A stretch of DNA of 64,000 bases from Erythrobacter longus. GTDB taxonomy: Bacteria > Pseudomonadota > Alphaproteobacteria > Sphingomonadales > Sphingomonadaceae. Location: contig NZ_JMIW01000001.1 in NCBI RefSeq assembly GCF_000715015.1, positions 992,001 through 1,056,000 of the forward strand, given 5' to 3'. The position numbers and the translations under genes were made by a program. The notes under the pieces were generated by a model. The model did no database searches and was not told the origin of the DNA. It saw nothing but the letters and a program-made list of their open reading frames with translations. Shown piece by piece: positions 51,901 through 61,800 of the stretch; within the stretch, counting starts at the first letter, position 1; each line of letters opens with the position of its first letter.

Positions 51901-54900
51901 TGTGATGTCACCGCTCGCATTGAAGGTTGCCGGGTTGACAATACTGCCGCCGGGATTGGCTAGCAGTTGACCATCGCCTTCCATCGCAATGGTGATGTCG
52001 CCCGTTACATCAAGATCAAGAATGCCATTGACTGTGATTGGGCCGCTGTTGGACAATATCGAGATAAGTCCGCCGATAGTCCCTTCTGCTCCAGTTGCAT
52101 CAATCACGAGATCGTCAACAGTGATATTGCCTCCGGGAGAGGTCGAGGTGTCGATGATCGTTACCTGGCCACCGCTGTTGGTGGATCCAAAGCCACCGCC
52201 GCTTGTTCCGTTGGCGAAAATGGACACGTTACCAAGATTGATAACTCCCGGACTGCCTTCAACAGCTTCAATCCTCGGAGAACCACCACTGCCGTCTCCG
52301 CCTCGGCTAGGGACGCTATCGAGAGGATTGTTGATGTCTTGACCATTGGGTCCGCCAGAGCCACCAAAACCCGACGCGAGAAGCGTGACATCTGCAATGT
52401 TGATGGTGCCGCCAACTGCATTCAGCAATGGTGAACCGCCAGTACCGGTACCACCAATGCCGCCCCGTCCCACCGTGTCGGTGCTGGTGCCGTTACCGCC
52501 AGCACCGCCGGCGCCGCCGGTGCCTGTGCTCGAAAGCGCAAATGGGCCGGATGTAAACGAATTTACGATCGTGACTTCGCCGCCGCGCGCTGCCGTTATG
52601 CCAACAACGCCACCGGTCGCCGCGCCGCCTCTACCGCCAGCACCAGCATTAAGGCCAAAGAGTTGGTCTTGACCATCAGCGCCCGCTCCGCCGACGCTGT
52701 CAGAGTTTAGCGCAAAATCGAAGCTGTCGATCGCTATGAGAGCGTCATCTTCCACTGCAATTGTTGCAGAGCCACCGATCGCATTACCGCCAGCGCCGCC
52801 GCTTCCGCTTGCCGCAAAATCATTATTACTTGCATATCCAATCGCGCCCGCAGCGCCTGTCGCGCCAGCAGTGATTGAAATCGTCGAGTTCGCTTGGAAA
52901 TCAGCATTGGGGCCAGATACAAGCAAGCGCGCATTCCCGCCTGTTGCATCGCCGCCCCGGCCACCATCAGCCAATTGATCGCCTGTTACCGTGCCGGGCA
53001 ACCCGCCGGTCGCAGAAGCATCAATGGTAAGCGCCTCGAATTCCACAAAAACATCGTTGACAGCCAGTTCAGCCGTGCCGCCGATCCCTTCTCCGCCGTC
53101 ACCAGCAAACGCACCATCCGCGCCGTCACCGCCAAGGCCGCGCGAAATCACGGAGTATTCTTTGGGGTCGGTGTCATCCTGATTAAGCGAGATAAGAGCT
53201 GAACCGCCTCGGCCGCTCCCGCCAAAACCACCAGCGCCTTGTGGAATGGAACCGCTGAAGTCACCGCGGCTTCGACCGCCATCACCGCCAAGGCCACTTG
53301 CATTCACTGTCAGCGTGCTAAACGTAAGGTTGCCAGCAATGTCGTTGAACACTGCCAAGCCACCCACAGCATTACCGCCATCGCCGCCGCCCTGATCAGC
53401 GGGGCCGTTACTCTCCGCTCTGCTATCGCCGCCCTCACCGCCAAAGGCTTGTGTGGAGACCACAACATTGGTTGCATCGACCGTCGCGGTGCCATCAAGA
53501 TTGAAGGTTGCCGTACCTCCGGTAGCATCGCCGCCGCGACCACCAATCGAAGCACGTCCAAAGCCGCCCTCACCACCGAATGCGCCGGAGCTAAAGCCAA
53601 TGTTGCCGGTCGCCTCGACGGTCAAAGTATCGGTAACAGTGAGGTTGCCGGAAATCGCATTGAACGTCGCACGGCCACCAAAAGAATCGCCGCCGTCACC
53701 TGCATTGGTGCCGTCGCTTGCGCTGCCCGGCGCTCCTCTGCCACCTACTCCGTTTGATGTAATATCGAGATTGACGAGGGTCGCATCACCGCCATCGAGG
53801 TTAAAGACCACTTCGCCGCCGGTCCCCGTTCCGCCGGTCCCGGTGTTTTGCAGGCCATTTGCGAGATTGGTTGTCCCGTCTGGGAACTCCCCGCCCGGAC
53901 CACCCTCACCATCAGACGATACAGTGATGTCTTGCGCAGTCAGCGTTCCGCCTAGCACATTAAACTGCGTAAGCCCGCCGATACCCGTGCTTCCCGAACC
54001 CAGAAAGTCTGTTTCCAGAACCTCTCCATCAAACGTAAAGGAGCCGTCGGTTCCGGCAGTCAAATCGTTGAAGTTCAACCGGCCCGTAGAGCCTTGGACC
54101 GTAATATTCACCGTCCCGCCACGGCCCTCGCCCGTCTGGCCATTCTGGTTCTCACCCACTGAGGTAAAGCCATTGGCGTCTAAAGAGAGAAAAGACCCAA
54201 AACTGATCGAACCATTATCCGCCAGAACCGTGATGGAACCGCCTTGCCCATTACCGCTACCGGGATCATTCTCGTCAGGGGTGCCTGAACCGTCGGCAGA
54301 TATAAAACTAAATCCGTTGACGAAGATCGAGCCATCATTGGTAGCAGTTATATTGACTGTGCCGCCCTGAAAATCTGTGCCCCTCCGGTCGGCCTCATCA
54401 CGAAAATCGTGCCGCGCGTCGGCGCTGAAAAAGAAATTGTCGGCAAACACGCTGCCATTATCTGCTGTGACGCTAATGCCACCTGCTTCTGAGAGAACTC
54501 CGGGAGCTCCGTCCTCTGCCGATGTATTGATCTGGAGCACGCCGCTTATGGTGAGGCCTGATCCGGTGTTAAATCCAGTGTTGGTGATACTCACAGCGAC
54601 TGCATCGCCCACAGGGGCGGAAACGCTGCCAATAGTCCCGGCGTCAATGTCGAAAGACCCGAAAACATCGAGCAGGGTATCAGAGTTCGTTACATTGACA
54701 ATCGCCTGCCCACGCCCTGCTTGACCTCTGAAGTTTTCAGAAGAGATGCCGTCGAAAGAAGTTGCGGCATCGGCCACAGCGTTGATATTCACGCCCCCAA
54801 AGAAGTGGGCGCCGCCCGTAATGTCGACCAAGACAGAACCCGCAGAGGCATCGTTGGATTGGGCGATGGAGCTGTCCGTCCCTCGCGTTGCGGTGGCGCC

Positions 54901-57003
54901 CACCCTTATATCCAATGCGCCCAAATCGACGCCGCCGCCGTTCAGCGTGACTGTGACATTACCCGCAGTTGCATCTGCGCCTTCAAGCGCATCGCCATCG
55001 AACACAAGTGTTCCAGCCTCGCGGCCGCGCGCATCGAAATTGAGGCTTCCTCCGATATCGACAAAGCCGTCGTTAAGCGTGAAAGTTGAAGAGCCAGCGG
55101 TTGCCGATCCATGACGGACTTCTCCGCGTCCACCACTCGCAGAAGTGTCGACAGTGAACGTGCCGCCTACATTTATCCCGGCAAGCTGGCCGATTGTGAC
55201 GTTGATATCACCGCCCACACCGTCGCCGCCAATGCCCTGACCACCGTTGTTGCGGAAATTGCCGATATCATCGAGACCGCGACCACTTGCATCAAGGATT
55301 AGATTGTTGCCAACCGCCAGCGTTCCGCCGTCCGGAGAGCTAAATCCGTCGGCAAAATCCACGTCCACGTTGATATCGCCGCCATTGCCAGCGCCATCGC
55401 CTGCCCTCACAGTGAGCGAGCCGGATACGTCGATTAACGCGACTTCGCTTACCGATATGTCGACTGCGCTGCCGCCGAAAATGGTAAGATCAGCCTGATT
55501 GGTTGCACTACCGACGATTATGTCAAAATCGCCATCATCAAGCGTGGATAGCGCTCGAAGGCCGACTGTATCTTCCGCAAATATCTGCGTGTCTGAGGTA
55601 AGTTCCAGGTTCTCAAGAACTATGCTGCCAGCGGCCCCGCCATCAACACTGGTATCAAGCGTGTTGAACGAGACTTCGACATCATTGCCGTTGATCCGTT
55701 CAGTCCGCTCGCTGCGAACAACCCGGTCGCCGGTCGTGAGAATGATATTGCCGTTTACAACACTGGCCGAACCTGCCGCTGCGTAACCAATCTCGCCGCC
55801 CAATAGCATGGTGAGCGCGTCGTTCTTGGGAACTGCTACAAAATAGATAGCCTGTTCGTCTGTGATCCCGGTCGATGACGGCCCTGTGGTGGTGCCGCCA
55901 TGAATAATGCCATCGCGATCCTCGCTCCCCACACTGACAGAGATGTCGAACAGATTGTTCTGAATGGTCAGCGTCGCTTCTTCGGCCGCGACATAGGCTG
56001 TGGAGCCGTTGACGTTGACCGTGCCATTTTGCACGATCCGCGGCGCTAATACGGCGACATAGGAATTGTTGTTGAGCGCGTTGATCTGCGCGCCGCTCTG
56101 GATAGTAACAGATGATGCGGGATCCGAGACACCAAGGAAATTGATCGCAGACGCGCCCGCAACTACGTCGTTGGGGTCCAACTGACTGGTCGTTAGCAAC
56201 AGGCTGCCGATGTTAAACGATGCTTCCGAACCGATGATCAGTCCGCCTGCGCTCGAAAACCAGACAGCGCCGCCGATCGTTTGCCCCCCAGATGTGGTCG
56301 ATGTGACATTGCCGTTAATGAGAACCGGGCTTTCTACTCCAGGCGTCGTAATACGATTGAGAACGGTGTAATCGGAGTTATTCGAAGTGAATGCTAGATT
56401 TCGCTCGGAGCCCAAAAAGGTAACAGCTGACCCCGTACCGGTGTCGAAGGTCGTCCAGTCGATGATCGCCGATGTACCGAGCAGCTCGACCGTATCGGCG
56501 GCTGCCCCCGGCGTGAAACGGACCCGCGTATCATCAAAAGCCGCCGATGCATTGACCGATACGCCATTGGCACTTGTCGCCGCTCTTGGGGAAGGCGCAG
56601 TTGGCCCGCTGGCTAGGGGCTGGTTGTTTGATGAGGTGGTGATGGGAGTAGAAGCCGGGGGCACAACCGGTGTATTGACGGTTGGCACGTTCACAGTCGG
56701 GGCACCAGCACCCGGCACCTGGATAATGCGTACAGGTGATTGGGCTGGCGATCGCACCTGCGACTGAGACTGCGACGGCACGCGAAACTCTGAGGCACCT
56801 TGGGGCAAGCGCGTTTGCATCGAAGGCGCGCTCGGCCCCCTCACTCCTGGCCCAGCCTGAGCATGAGCAGGCACACCGCTTGCAATCATTGCCGAAGCCG
56901 CTGCAAGGATCGACCCGCTGCGCATCCACTTCAGACGGAGTGGGCGTTGCTGCTGAGCGTTCTGGAGCAGGTTGGGACGGGTTGGATTTGTGTTGTTCAT
57001 CAT
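45922..57003 (-). CDS. Giant TpsA-type exoprotein (filamentous haemagglutinin family)
   Basis: This 3,693-residue exoprotein is exported by two-partner secretion. A long signal sequence ends near AHAQA (about residue 50). An unusual Pro/Ser/Val-rich linker follows to about 145, then a TPS domain (FDDTRVRFTPGAAADTVEL, GGAVWFSSAGGLIIGSE, FNIGSLLLTT) at about 146-285. The body is a predicted beta-helix. Residues about 1005-1575 are Gly-rich repeats (GGxGG, GGTATFNLDG, LTVNASGLGGDGG). A segment of about 130 residues is present twice (IDIGDVTSAGSITAS and IAIGDVTSLGSVTAD). The tail is poly-Pro, acidic and ends PCEEGEDCDT with a Cys pair. GGAGG precedes the ATG pair. It is last of the CHAT-TpsB-TpsA operon. 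Target unknown: adhesin, matrix or toxin carrier. Confidence 0.9.
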   Translation of the reverse strand: MMNNTNPTRPNLLQNAQQQRPLRLKWMRSGSILAAASAMIASGVPAHAQAGPGVRGPSAPSMQTRLPQGASEFRVPSQSQSQVRSPAQSPVRIIQVPGAGAPTVNVPTVNTPVVPPASTPITTSSNNQPLASGPTAPSPRAATSANGVSVNASAAFDDTRVRFTPGAAADTVELLGTSAIIDWTTFDTGTGSAVTFLGSERNLAFTSNNSDYTVLNRITTPGVESPVLINGNVTSTTSGGQTIGGAVWFSSAGGLIIGSEASFNIGSLLLTTSQLDPNDVVAGASAINFLGVSDPASSVTIQSGAQINALNNNSYVAVLAPRIVQNGTVNVNGSTAYVAAEEATLTIQNNLFDISVSVGSEDRDGIIHGGTTTGPSSTGITDEQAIYFVAVPKNDALTMLLGGEIGYAAAGSASVVNGNIILTTGDRVVRSERTERINGNDVEVSFNTLDTSVDGGAAGSIVLENLELTSDTQIFAEDTVGLRALSTLDDGDFDIIVGSATNQADLTIFGGSAVDISVSEVALIDVSGSLTVRAGDGAGNGGDINVDVDFADGFSSPDGGTLAVGNNLILDASGRGLDDIGNFRNNGGQGIGGDGVGGDINVTIGQLAGINVGGTFTVDTSASGGRGEVRHGSATAGSSTFTLNDGFVDIGGSLNFDARGREAGTLVFDGDALEGADATAGNVTVTLNGGGVDLGALDIRVGATATRGTDSSIAQSNDASAGSVLVDITGGAHFFGGVNINAVADAATSFDGISSENFRGQAGRGQAIVNVTNSDTLLDVFGSFDIDAGTIGSVSAPVGDAVAVSITNTGFNTGSGLTISGVLQINTSAEDGAPGVLSEAGGISVTADNGSVFADNFFFSADARHDFRDEADRRGTDFQGGTVNITATNDGSIFVNGFSFISADGSGTPDENDPGSGNGQGGSITVLADNGSISFGSFLSLDANGFTSVGENQNGQTGEGRGGTVNITVQGSTGRLNFNDLTAGTDGSFTFDGEVLETDFLGSGSTGIGGLTQFNVLGGTLTAQDITVSSDGEGGPGGEFPDGTTNLANGLQNTGTGGTGTGGEVVFNLDGGDATLVNLDITSNGVGGRGAPGSASDGTNAGDGGDSFGGRATFNAISGNLTVTDTLTVEATGNIGFSSGAFGGEGGFGRASIGGRGGDATGGTATFNLDGTATVDATNVVVSTQAFGGEGGDSRAESNGPADQGGGDGGNAVGGLAVFNDIAGNLTFSTLTVNASGLGGDGGRSRGDFSGSIPQGAGGFGGSGRGGSALISLNQDDTDPKEYSVISRGLGGDGADGAFAGDGGEGIGGTAELAVNDVFVEFEALTIDASATGGLPGTVTGDQLADGGRGGDATGGNARLLVSGPNADFQANSTISITAGATGAAGAIGYASNNDFAASGSGGAGGNAIGGSATIAVEDDALIAIDSFDFALNSDSVGGAGADGQDQLFGLNAGAGGRGGAATGGVVGITAARGGEVTIVNSFTSGPFALSSTGTGGAGGAGGNGTSTDTVGRGGIGGTGTGGSPLLNAVGGTINIADVTLLASGFGGSGGPNGQDINNPLDSVPSRGGDGSGGSPRIEAVEGSPGVINLGNVSIFANGTSGGGFGSTNSGGQVTIIDTSTSPGGNITVDDLVIDATGAEGTIGGLISILSNSGPITVNGILDLDVTGDITIAMEGDGQLLANPGGSIVNPATFNASGDITISHLNRAEGIATLDVGSNFTADSSAGTFDAFNDGSIAVGARAQITAEDVLYSTIESSLATSLTARGGSITGTTDGAIIASSVVDAITLDAARDVTFGTLISDTDGSIMVDAGGDITGGTADSFEIVNLSAPGTIAVDLINAGRSGTATGQINVNGGNLDIGSIDASGIVNLTSLTGDLSVDSLTTTTSADLGSANAINVGTGTVGAFTGMAVTDVTIGSLTTTGGFGDLRIVAGDTADVGTLNSNRLINVQATDIVGSDITALASIDLNAADTIDLGDIATTSSANITLGTDAGDITTGQITAAQGLVTVSAGGNGDIAGVVSSAGTSVVTIGDLIIGDVDAGGNGSFNVGGNLTAGNLFAGTTSPGLRVNTGGDADIQSATTNGILDLNITGALTGGDFVGQGAVGVLTIDAASVDVDLVESTNGTATVLAPGAVSIGNFVAELNSSITGASVNLDAGTVNRSLAVTSNTGDITGLGSIIVANSATFNSAANIAIGTLEAGSISLTSAGDLRFNGLTSPTAITLSAVNGTIGATTPGEGDIDSGVEVDLTAEAIDIGDVTSAGSITASTSVGDASFGALTAGTTIDITANANPLAESVTSGGNVTLTGASVGLDGGDVGGSLTLNALDGGITLAFDGDEQLVVADAALFTATGDMLVTHTNNTNEVISVDVGLGTLVDIGGSFTSEAGSILNSGIDLTMRVSGGIDAADLRAVEAILLESGGSITLNDASVIGPQNVSNNTGITLRAGLFDLGSGLIVFDNLANATITGDVTSYANIDIIAGGTVVFESGSNTAADNALIVNTGDDIIIEAVAQLSAANNPTTVFDPASPFDGGPNLILNAGGEQNLLSIPATPIASLVIDGTLNANDAAIILEGNAIEGLDSTLIAGSISADVRDAPDPGFSLSDDDGLLIGPCLQGIICLGDMDADNIIQIGIGSNNDAIQLFIEQAQITANDISIRTRNSIVMGTDGINTDINATGTFFAESITGDVDLRDTTIGADQILIAAAGSVTGSGFLTSDNDIGIDVGDSIILSGIVTAGELVAVEEVGGLIEGQYNVPGDFIVGLYSQGSSDINLVTGGSIDIGEAVSPNSISLSANDDAFLGTTNITGDLFIIGATAGYSQLDAGGEIVVETFGGSITADLEGSATAGAQVELIAAGDVDVGNLSAGSFVSVDAGGNALFGFVDAGAEVFVNAGGSVAGQDIFAGGDVTIDGGFIQLGDIDSPETVSITGSSIAVDQVTATNILLNSSSDILFNLLDSTNSITLEAIAGSIASNGGAGDIISDGDVVLEAMDIAIGDVTSLGSVTADASDGDATFGFVDADQDITIFATGTPTLAGVISGGNTSITGSVVALNSGDVGGDLSLVATSGDVTLDNTAAGGDLLVDAANTASLGNSSADGAIEASAFEIMFDTLAAGSTVTMISGTIIEGGALTAGGSVTMTAGSGGTPGSGGSGGPVTIGEPGEIVLGTLTAPDADLLANGGPVTVADAVIDGLLRAEGTAIDVMSSTDLTIEAIANDGDVDVFAARELEAVIANATGDVNLTSDNTDLIVNDAQGVNINLNAADRIEISGIADAENALVVTAFGLFDAVNGSALGETIDIFSTDVALGSDSIIGDASRTSSITFETFSDMTIGGGASDDLPYQIDNFELTRISSGGDLNFTAFADGSTPNALIILDTLDLRAGFGFGNSNQNFAQTGSLNFTAQGDIEVIGNVNVAGALSDTSITFDADNLVRIDSANGGIFVLDTDGLISGDLSIFATDFLAVTDQALNDIDAGLSLEDIDARLANNDGVDRPDGVIRADALTIQTTASDVFIQNTVAGTEFDERRGFEVNSLSISTGGSTAQPIVINGVVAGQTGVGAIAVTTIGATPAAASTINGCLIANPASCTTTVTPPPPPPLPGPTPPPAPPPPPSQETEQTNEVETRDLIDDGLSPPDVQPEGPLDGGLINLTPEASFGDDPLIDDPVTGAGNEDFWVDEEEPCEEGEDCDT
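47765..48145. repeat. Intragenic duplication in tpsA, second copy
   Basis: This stretch encodes about 125 residues (from SITLEAIAGSIAS through IAIGDVTSLGSVTAD to GGDLSLVATSGDVTL). They closely match the block encoded at about 49985-50365 in order and motif, though not identical. Limits are approximate. Confidence 0.55.
49985..50365. repeat. Intragenic duplication in tpsA, first copy
   Basis: This stretch encodes AITLSAVNGTIGA, IDIGDVTSAGSITAS, DASFGALTAGTTIDI, VTSGGNVTLTGASV and GGSLTLNALDGGITL, the same order of motifs as the block near 47765-48145. Limits are approximate. Confidence 0.55.
52270..53990. repeat. Gly-rich degenerate repeat region in tpsA
   Basis: Eight to ten degenerate repeats of about 55-70 residues are encoded, each pairing a GGxGGxG loop with a strand of the type GTAxFNxxxGxLTxxxLTVxAxG. 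Coding bases are rich in ccg/gcc on the plus strand. This is protein-level repetition, not a CRISPR or satellite. Confidence 0.7.
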
Positions 57004-57020
57004 AATATCCTCCAACCGGC

Positions 57021-58817
57021 TCAATTGAACCAAGGCTTCAATTGCACCGTAAGCGTGCCCAAAATCCGGACATCGCCTCTGCTCGTGGCAAAATCAGGTC
57101 GCTGCAATGGTACAGCTGCAAACAAGTCAAAGAGCGCCTGGCGGCCGATCGCCATGCGCAAACCGCCGCCAACAGAGGTGATGCTGTCGCTGTCATCGGG
57201 GATGTTGTTCACTGAGACAGTGGCGTAATCGACGAATGCGAAAGGCTGAATTGCGACACCATCTGGCGTCTCCGGGATCAACGATCCGGCAAAAGCTTCG
57301 AGCTGAAAACCTGTGCCTTGATCGCCAATAATCGCGCCGGGATCATAACCGCGCCCGACCGTAAAGTTACCGCCGGAATACTGCTCATAACCAAGCAGAG
57401 CATCGGGCGAATATTGAAAGCGTGAACGAGCCGTAAGCCCAAAGGTGGGCGTTGGTCGATAAGTAACGCTTGCATCCCCGCGCACCGCAAATCCGGTTGC
57501 ATCGCCGTCGAGACGGCTTGGCGGCGTTACGCCAGGCGCCAGGCAGTTTACAAAACCAACTCCGCAATCAGGGCTTGCCCCAAATACGTCCAGACCTTGG
57601 CGCACTTCAAAGCTTGCCCAGTAGGCAAGCTTTGGCTCGAACACGGTATAACCACCGCGTCCGTTGATGCTGTCCTCATCGCTGCCCGATACATCAAGGC
57701 GAGCAAAGGCAACGCGCAATTCATCCCGACTAAAATCAAGATCGGTGAAATCGACGCTTTGATTGATGAAATCACCACCAACCGTGAGGCTCAGATTTCG
57801 TGCCTGCGAACGGATTATCGGATAGCGCGCATAAGCAGAGATCGCCAAGGTATCGGTGTCAAACACATCGGGGCCCGGCACGTCGGGCTGCGACCATGCT
57901 TTCGTCCCGGAAAGGCCCAGTGTGAGCCCCTCTGAGCCTACCTTGAATTCGTGATAGGCCGAGGCGACGATTTGTTCGTCGAAATCATGGGTGGAATAGG
58001 CGCTTATCATGGTTTCATCGCCAAGCCCGGTAAGGCCATTGAACCGTACGCGAGCAAGGCCGCCAAAACGCCCAATCTGTTTAGAGCCGAAATTCTGGAA
58101 GTTGACGTCGATAATCATCGGCGTGTTGACGACATCAAAGACACCGACCACATCCCCGGGCGCTCCACCCTGCTCTTTGGTCAGCGGCTGCAAAGTCAGG
58201 CGTACATCAAGCCCGGGAATATCGCGCGCCAAAAGCAGATAGCGCTCTGCCTCGTTGGCGTTGAAAACCGGTTTGCTTGAAAGCTTATCTAGGATCGGCT
58301 GCAACGCTTTGCCCGAACTGCCTGCATCACCGCGCACCTGAACCGAACGCATTTTCGCCAGCAGCACGTCGAATTGAACAGTGCCTTCGCCGATGGTCTG
58401 CGCTGGCACCTGAACCGCTGCAAGATAGCCTTTGGCGCGCAGGATAGTCGCTGCGCGGTCGCGGATGTCGCAAATGGTGGAAACCGGAATCTCGCGGCCC
58501 AGATATTCTGCATAAGCGGGTCGCAGCATCTCTGGATCAATACCCTCAAGTCCCGAGAATTGCGGCGCGCTGAAGGTGAAGGTTAGATCGGCAAATTGTT
58601 CGGCCGCAAGCGGGCACGGTGCACGTTCAATATCCCCTTCGACAGTGACCGGATTTGTCTCACCGCGCAGCTCAGCTTCGAGCCCGCGCCGGTCGATCTC
58701 TTCCCTGGTGGGGGCGATTTGACCCTGAGGTTGACCCTGCGCTGACACAGCGTTCGGCGCAACGGCGAGCATTCCTAGCGCGGTAAGGCCGGTGAGCTTT
58801 AAAATAGAGTTACCCAT
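57021..58817 (-). CDS. TpsB outer-membrane transporter (ShlB/FhaC/HecB family)
   Basis: This 598-residue outer-membrane protein exports the TpsA partner. A signal peptide (TALGMLAVAPNAVSAQ) is followed by two POTRA domains (PCPLAAEQFADLTFTF to YLAAVQVPAQ, then FDVLLAKMRSVQVRGD and ARDIPGLDVRLTLQP). A 16-strand-type barrel ends in LTVQLKPWFN. Conserved FhaC-family segments such as DVNFQNFGSKQIGRFGG and FEVRQGLDVFGASPDC are visible. Its ATG shares one base with the CHAT gene's stop (TAATG) and it ends 17 bases before the tpsA ATG, so the three are one operon. Confidence 0.93.
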   Translation of the reverse strand: MGNSILKLTGLTALGMLAVAPNAVSAQGQPQGQIAPTREEIDRRGLEAELRGETNPVTVEGDIERAPCPLAAEQFADLTFTFSAPQFSGLEGIDPEMLRPAYAEYLGREIPVSTICDIRDRAATILRAKGYLAAVQVPAQTIGEGTVQFDVLLAKMRSVQVRGDAGSSGKALQPILDKLSSKPVFNANEAERYLLLARDIPGLDVRLTLQPLTKEQGGAPGDVVGVFDVVNTPMIIDVNFQNFGSKQIGRFGGLARVRFNGLTGLGDETMISAYSTHDFDEQIVASAYHEFKVGSEGLTLGLSGTKAWSQPDVPGPDVFDTDTLAISAYARYPIIRSQARNLSLTVGGDFINQSVDFTDLDFSRDELRVAFARLDVSGSDEDSINGRGGYTVFEPKLAYWASFEVRQGLDVFGASPDCGVGFVNCLAPGVTPPSRLDGDATGFAVRGDASVTYRPTPTFGLTARSRFQYSPDALLGYEQYSGGNFTVGRGYDPGAIIGDQGTGFQLEAFAGSLIPETPDGVAIQPFAFVDYATVSVNNIPDDSDSITSVGGGLRMAIGRQALFDLFAAVPLQRPDFATSRGDVRILGTLTVQLKPWFN

Positions 58818-61800
58818 TATTGCGCTCCCCCGCGCTCTTCCAGCATGGCGATATCAAGGCTCCGATCAGACCCGGTGCCTGAAAGCAGAGGCCGGGTCGC
58901 ATCCCCGATCACAGCAAAAGCCGACCAGTAAAACGGGTGAGACGTTGCCGCTTCGTCCATCAAAAGCCTGCGTGATTGGCCCAGCGCCTCACCAATCGTT
59001 TGGTTCTGCCCTCGCCTGAACATTTCGGTCATCAATCGCTCGGTGGAGTTAAACTCATCGGGCACCGGCCAATGGCTCGCCATAACCGCGCGCCCGCCTG
59101 CACCGATAAAGGCGCGCACCAATCCTTCGAGTTCGGAACCACCACCTGATTGGATACCCGCAGCCAGCGTCGCCTCCACGCTAACCGCGCCTGCTGTGTC
59201 GCAAGCGGACAGGATGATTAGGTCTGCATCAAGATTGAGCTCGAAAATCTCTTCAAAGCTAAGCAGGCCATCTGATCCTGCACCGCCAAAAGACGTCACA
59301 AGCGCAGGCGTTGTGGGGCAGTTGGGATTAGGGGCCGTGACCAGACCGTGGGTTGCAAAGTGCAGCACCCGGAATTCATCAAGATCACCGCGCGCTTTGA
59401 TGCTGTCGTCGGTAAAGCTTTCTTGCGTGACGACCTGCGCCAAATCTGACCCGATCAAGCCCGCAGCGGTGCGAAGCTCGTTCGCACTGATCGGCGCGTT
59501 CCACTGCCCCGCAGGCCAGAAACAATCGAGTGGGACCTGCGCCGGATCAGAGGTGAAGCTTGCCGGAAAAGCTGCGCCGACCGGAGCATTTTCACCAAAA
59601 CCCACATATTCGCGCTTTGCACGCGAGTTTTGTGAACGGCGCGATTGGACGAAGGCTTCTGCCGACACAGCTGTGCTGATCGTGCGCCCGCGTGCCAACC
59701 AGTTGACGCCGCGAAAATCATATTCATCGCCCTCTGGCCCAGCGAGCTGAGTTTGATAACGCTCAACCGAGGCATCATCTGTCACAAGCAGATCAATTGG
59801 CAGACGCAGCATCGCCCCGTCGGGCTCAAAGATAATATGCTGCGCGCCTTCAAGGTTTTGCGCGATCGGACCAAAAAGCTTGGAGTAAAGTTCTCTGGCT
59901 GAGGTGATTTCAAACGGGAATGTGACGTTTTGCCCCCCGTCGAAAAGCGAGATGGATTCCCGGATGATATCGACCTGCGTCTCAAGCTCATCTGCGGACA
60001 TATCCACGCGGTAAGCCATCGAATTCTGCCGGTCGGTGAAAAACACATAGACATCATCACTGACCAGAGCGACACGGGCATAAACCTCACCGGGTTTGAG
60101 CGCCTCGCGAAAGTCATCAAGCGCAAGCGAAGATTGCGAAACGACACGGTATTGCGGGTAAGCATTAAGCTGGACCTGAGTCTGGATTTGCGCGTTTTCC
60201 AACCGCGTGATCTGCGCTGCCAACTTGTCAGCTCGCGCGTTGCTTTCGGCCGTTTCCGGCTGCGCGCTCAAAGCCTCGAAGCGGATACGCGAGCGTTCGA
60301 TTTCGCGGGTCAGATCGGTTGATTGGCGAAACAGGCGCGATGCCTCATCGGACCTGGCGCTTAGCCGCCGCGCAAGCACCGCCTGTGTTTCCGCAACACC
60401 TGGCCGGATCAGGACTTGGGCCGCCTTAAAAAAGGCGTCTGCCGCTTCTGGGTCGCTCGAAACCCTGCTGGCGAGGAGCTCGTAATAAGGGTTCAGCTGG
60501 TTTGCAAAACCGATGATGGCGTTGCGCTTACCCAAAGCCCGATCAATCACCTTGCCGTAAAGCTCGAGCGCTTCTCCTTCGCGGTTTTCACGCAGCAGGA
60601 AAGAGGCAAGCCGTGCCTCTGATGCACTTACCGTTCGGCGTTCGGGAAACTGCGCACTCACAAGTGCAAGAGCGTTGCGAAGATAGGCTTCAGCAAAATC
60701 GGGGTTTCCCTGCCGCTCAGCGATCAATGCAAGGTCACCCAAGATTTGGCTGCGGAAACGCGTGATCGATGTCACCCGCCCATCGCGCACCGCTAAGGCC
60801 TGTTCATAGGCCGTAATGAGATCTTCGCGTGCGCCTTCCAGATCACCATCAAGCCGCTTTGCAGTACCGCGAATCTGCAGGGCCTGCGCATCGATAATCC
60901 GCGCGCGCTCTTCAGTCGTGAGGCTCAGCTCATCGACAATGCCGAAAAGATAGCCGCTGCGCTGCTCGCGGTTCAATCGCTCAGAAATGGGCACCGTAAT
61001 CGACAGCTCGCCATCGGCCGTACTCGCCCCAACCAGGCTGGGCGGCAAGGTCTGCGTCAGGCGTGCGACGGCTGCATCGCCAAAACCCTGATTGAGAAGA
61101 TGGATCGCCTCAAAATTGCGCAAAAGACGCGCGGTGATCGGATCGTCTCCGCCAAATTCGCGCGCCTGCGCAAACAGTTTGCTTGCTATGGCGAACTCGC
61201 CGAGATTGCTTTTTTGCAGCGCCCGATTGACGAAAAATTCGCCCGGATTGATCGCCGCATCGCCATCATCTTGCAGGCGCTTTTGCAGCGTCTCAAAATA
61301 GGCAGCCGCTTCCGCATATTCGCCCGCCAGATTGCGGCGATACCCTTCTGCCAAAGCTTGTTCTGGCTTGAGTGTATCGGCCTGGACACGGGCAAATGAC
61401 AGCGGGTCGGAAACGCTGGTTGATGCCACGTCAATTGTGCCTTGCGCCACCGCATCATCAAGCACCGAACGAAGCGCGAGAACGGTAGCGTCATCATAGG
61501 CGCTGAAACCTTCAGCGTAATAGGTCAGACCGTCCTCCGCGCTTGTGATCTGGGTCCATTCAAGCTGAGTGTCATCGACGGTGCAAACTTCCTTGAGCGA
61601 TCCGGCGATGGAACCAGCGGACGGCGAAGCACCAGCAGGGCAGCTTACGCCAAAACGGCGCGTGGATTTGATCGCTTCACGCGCCTCAGCGTTGAAATCC
61701 TCGAACGCGTAGACCTCTGCAATGGGGCGCGGGCTGTCGCGGCACACAATCGCCCAGCGGCGATCGAAGATCGATTGCTTGGCCGGGTTGTTGAGACTGC

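Noticed and set aside
52270..53990. Repeated G/C-rich units as a possible CRISPR or satellite array
   Set aside because: Repeats are degenerate at DNA level, follow the reading frame of tpsA, and encode Gly-rich beta repeats.
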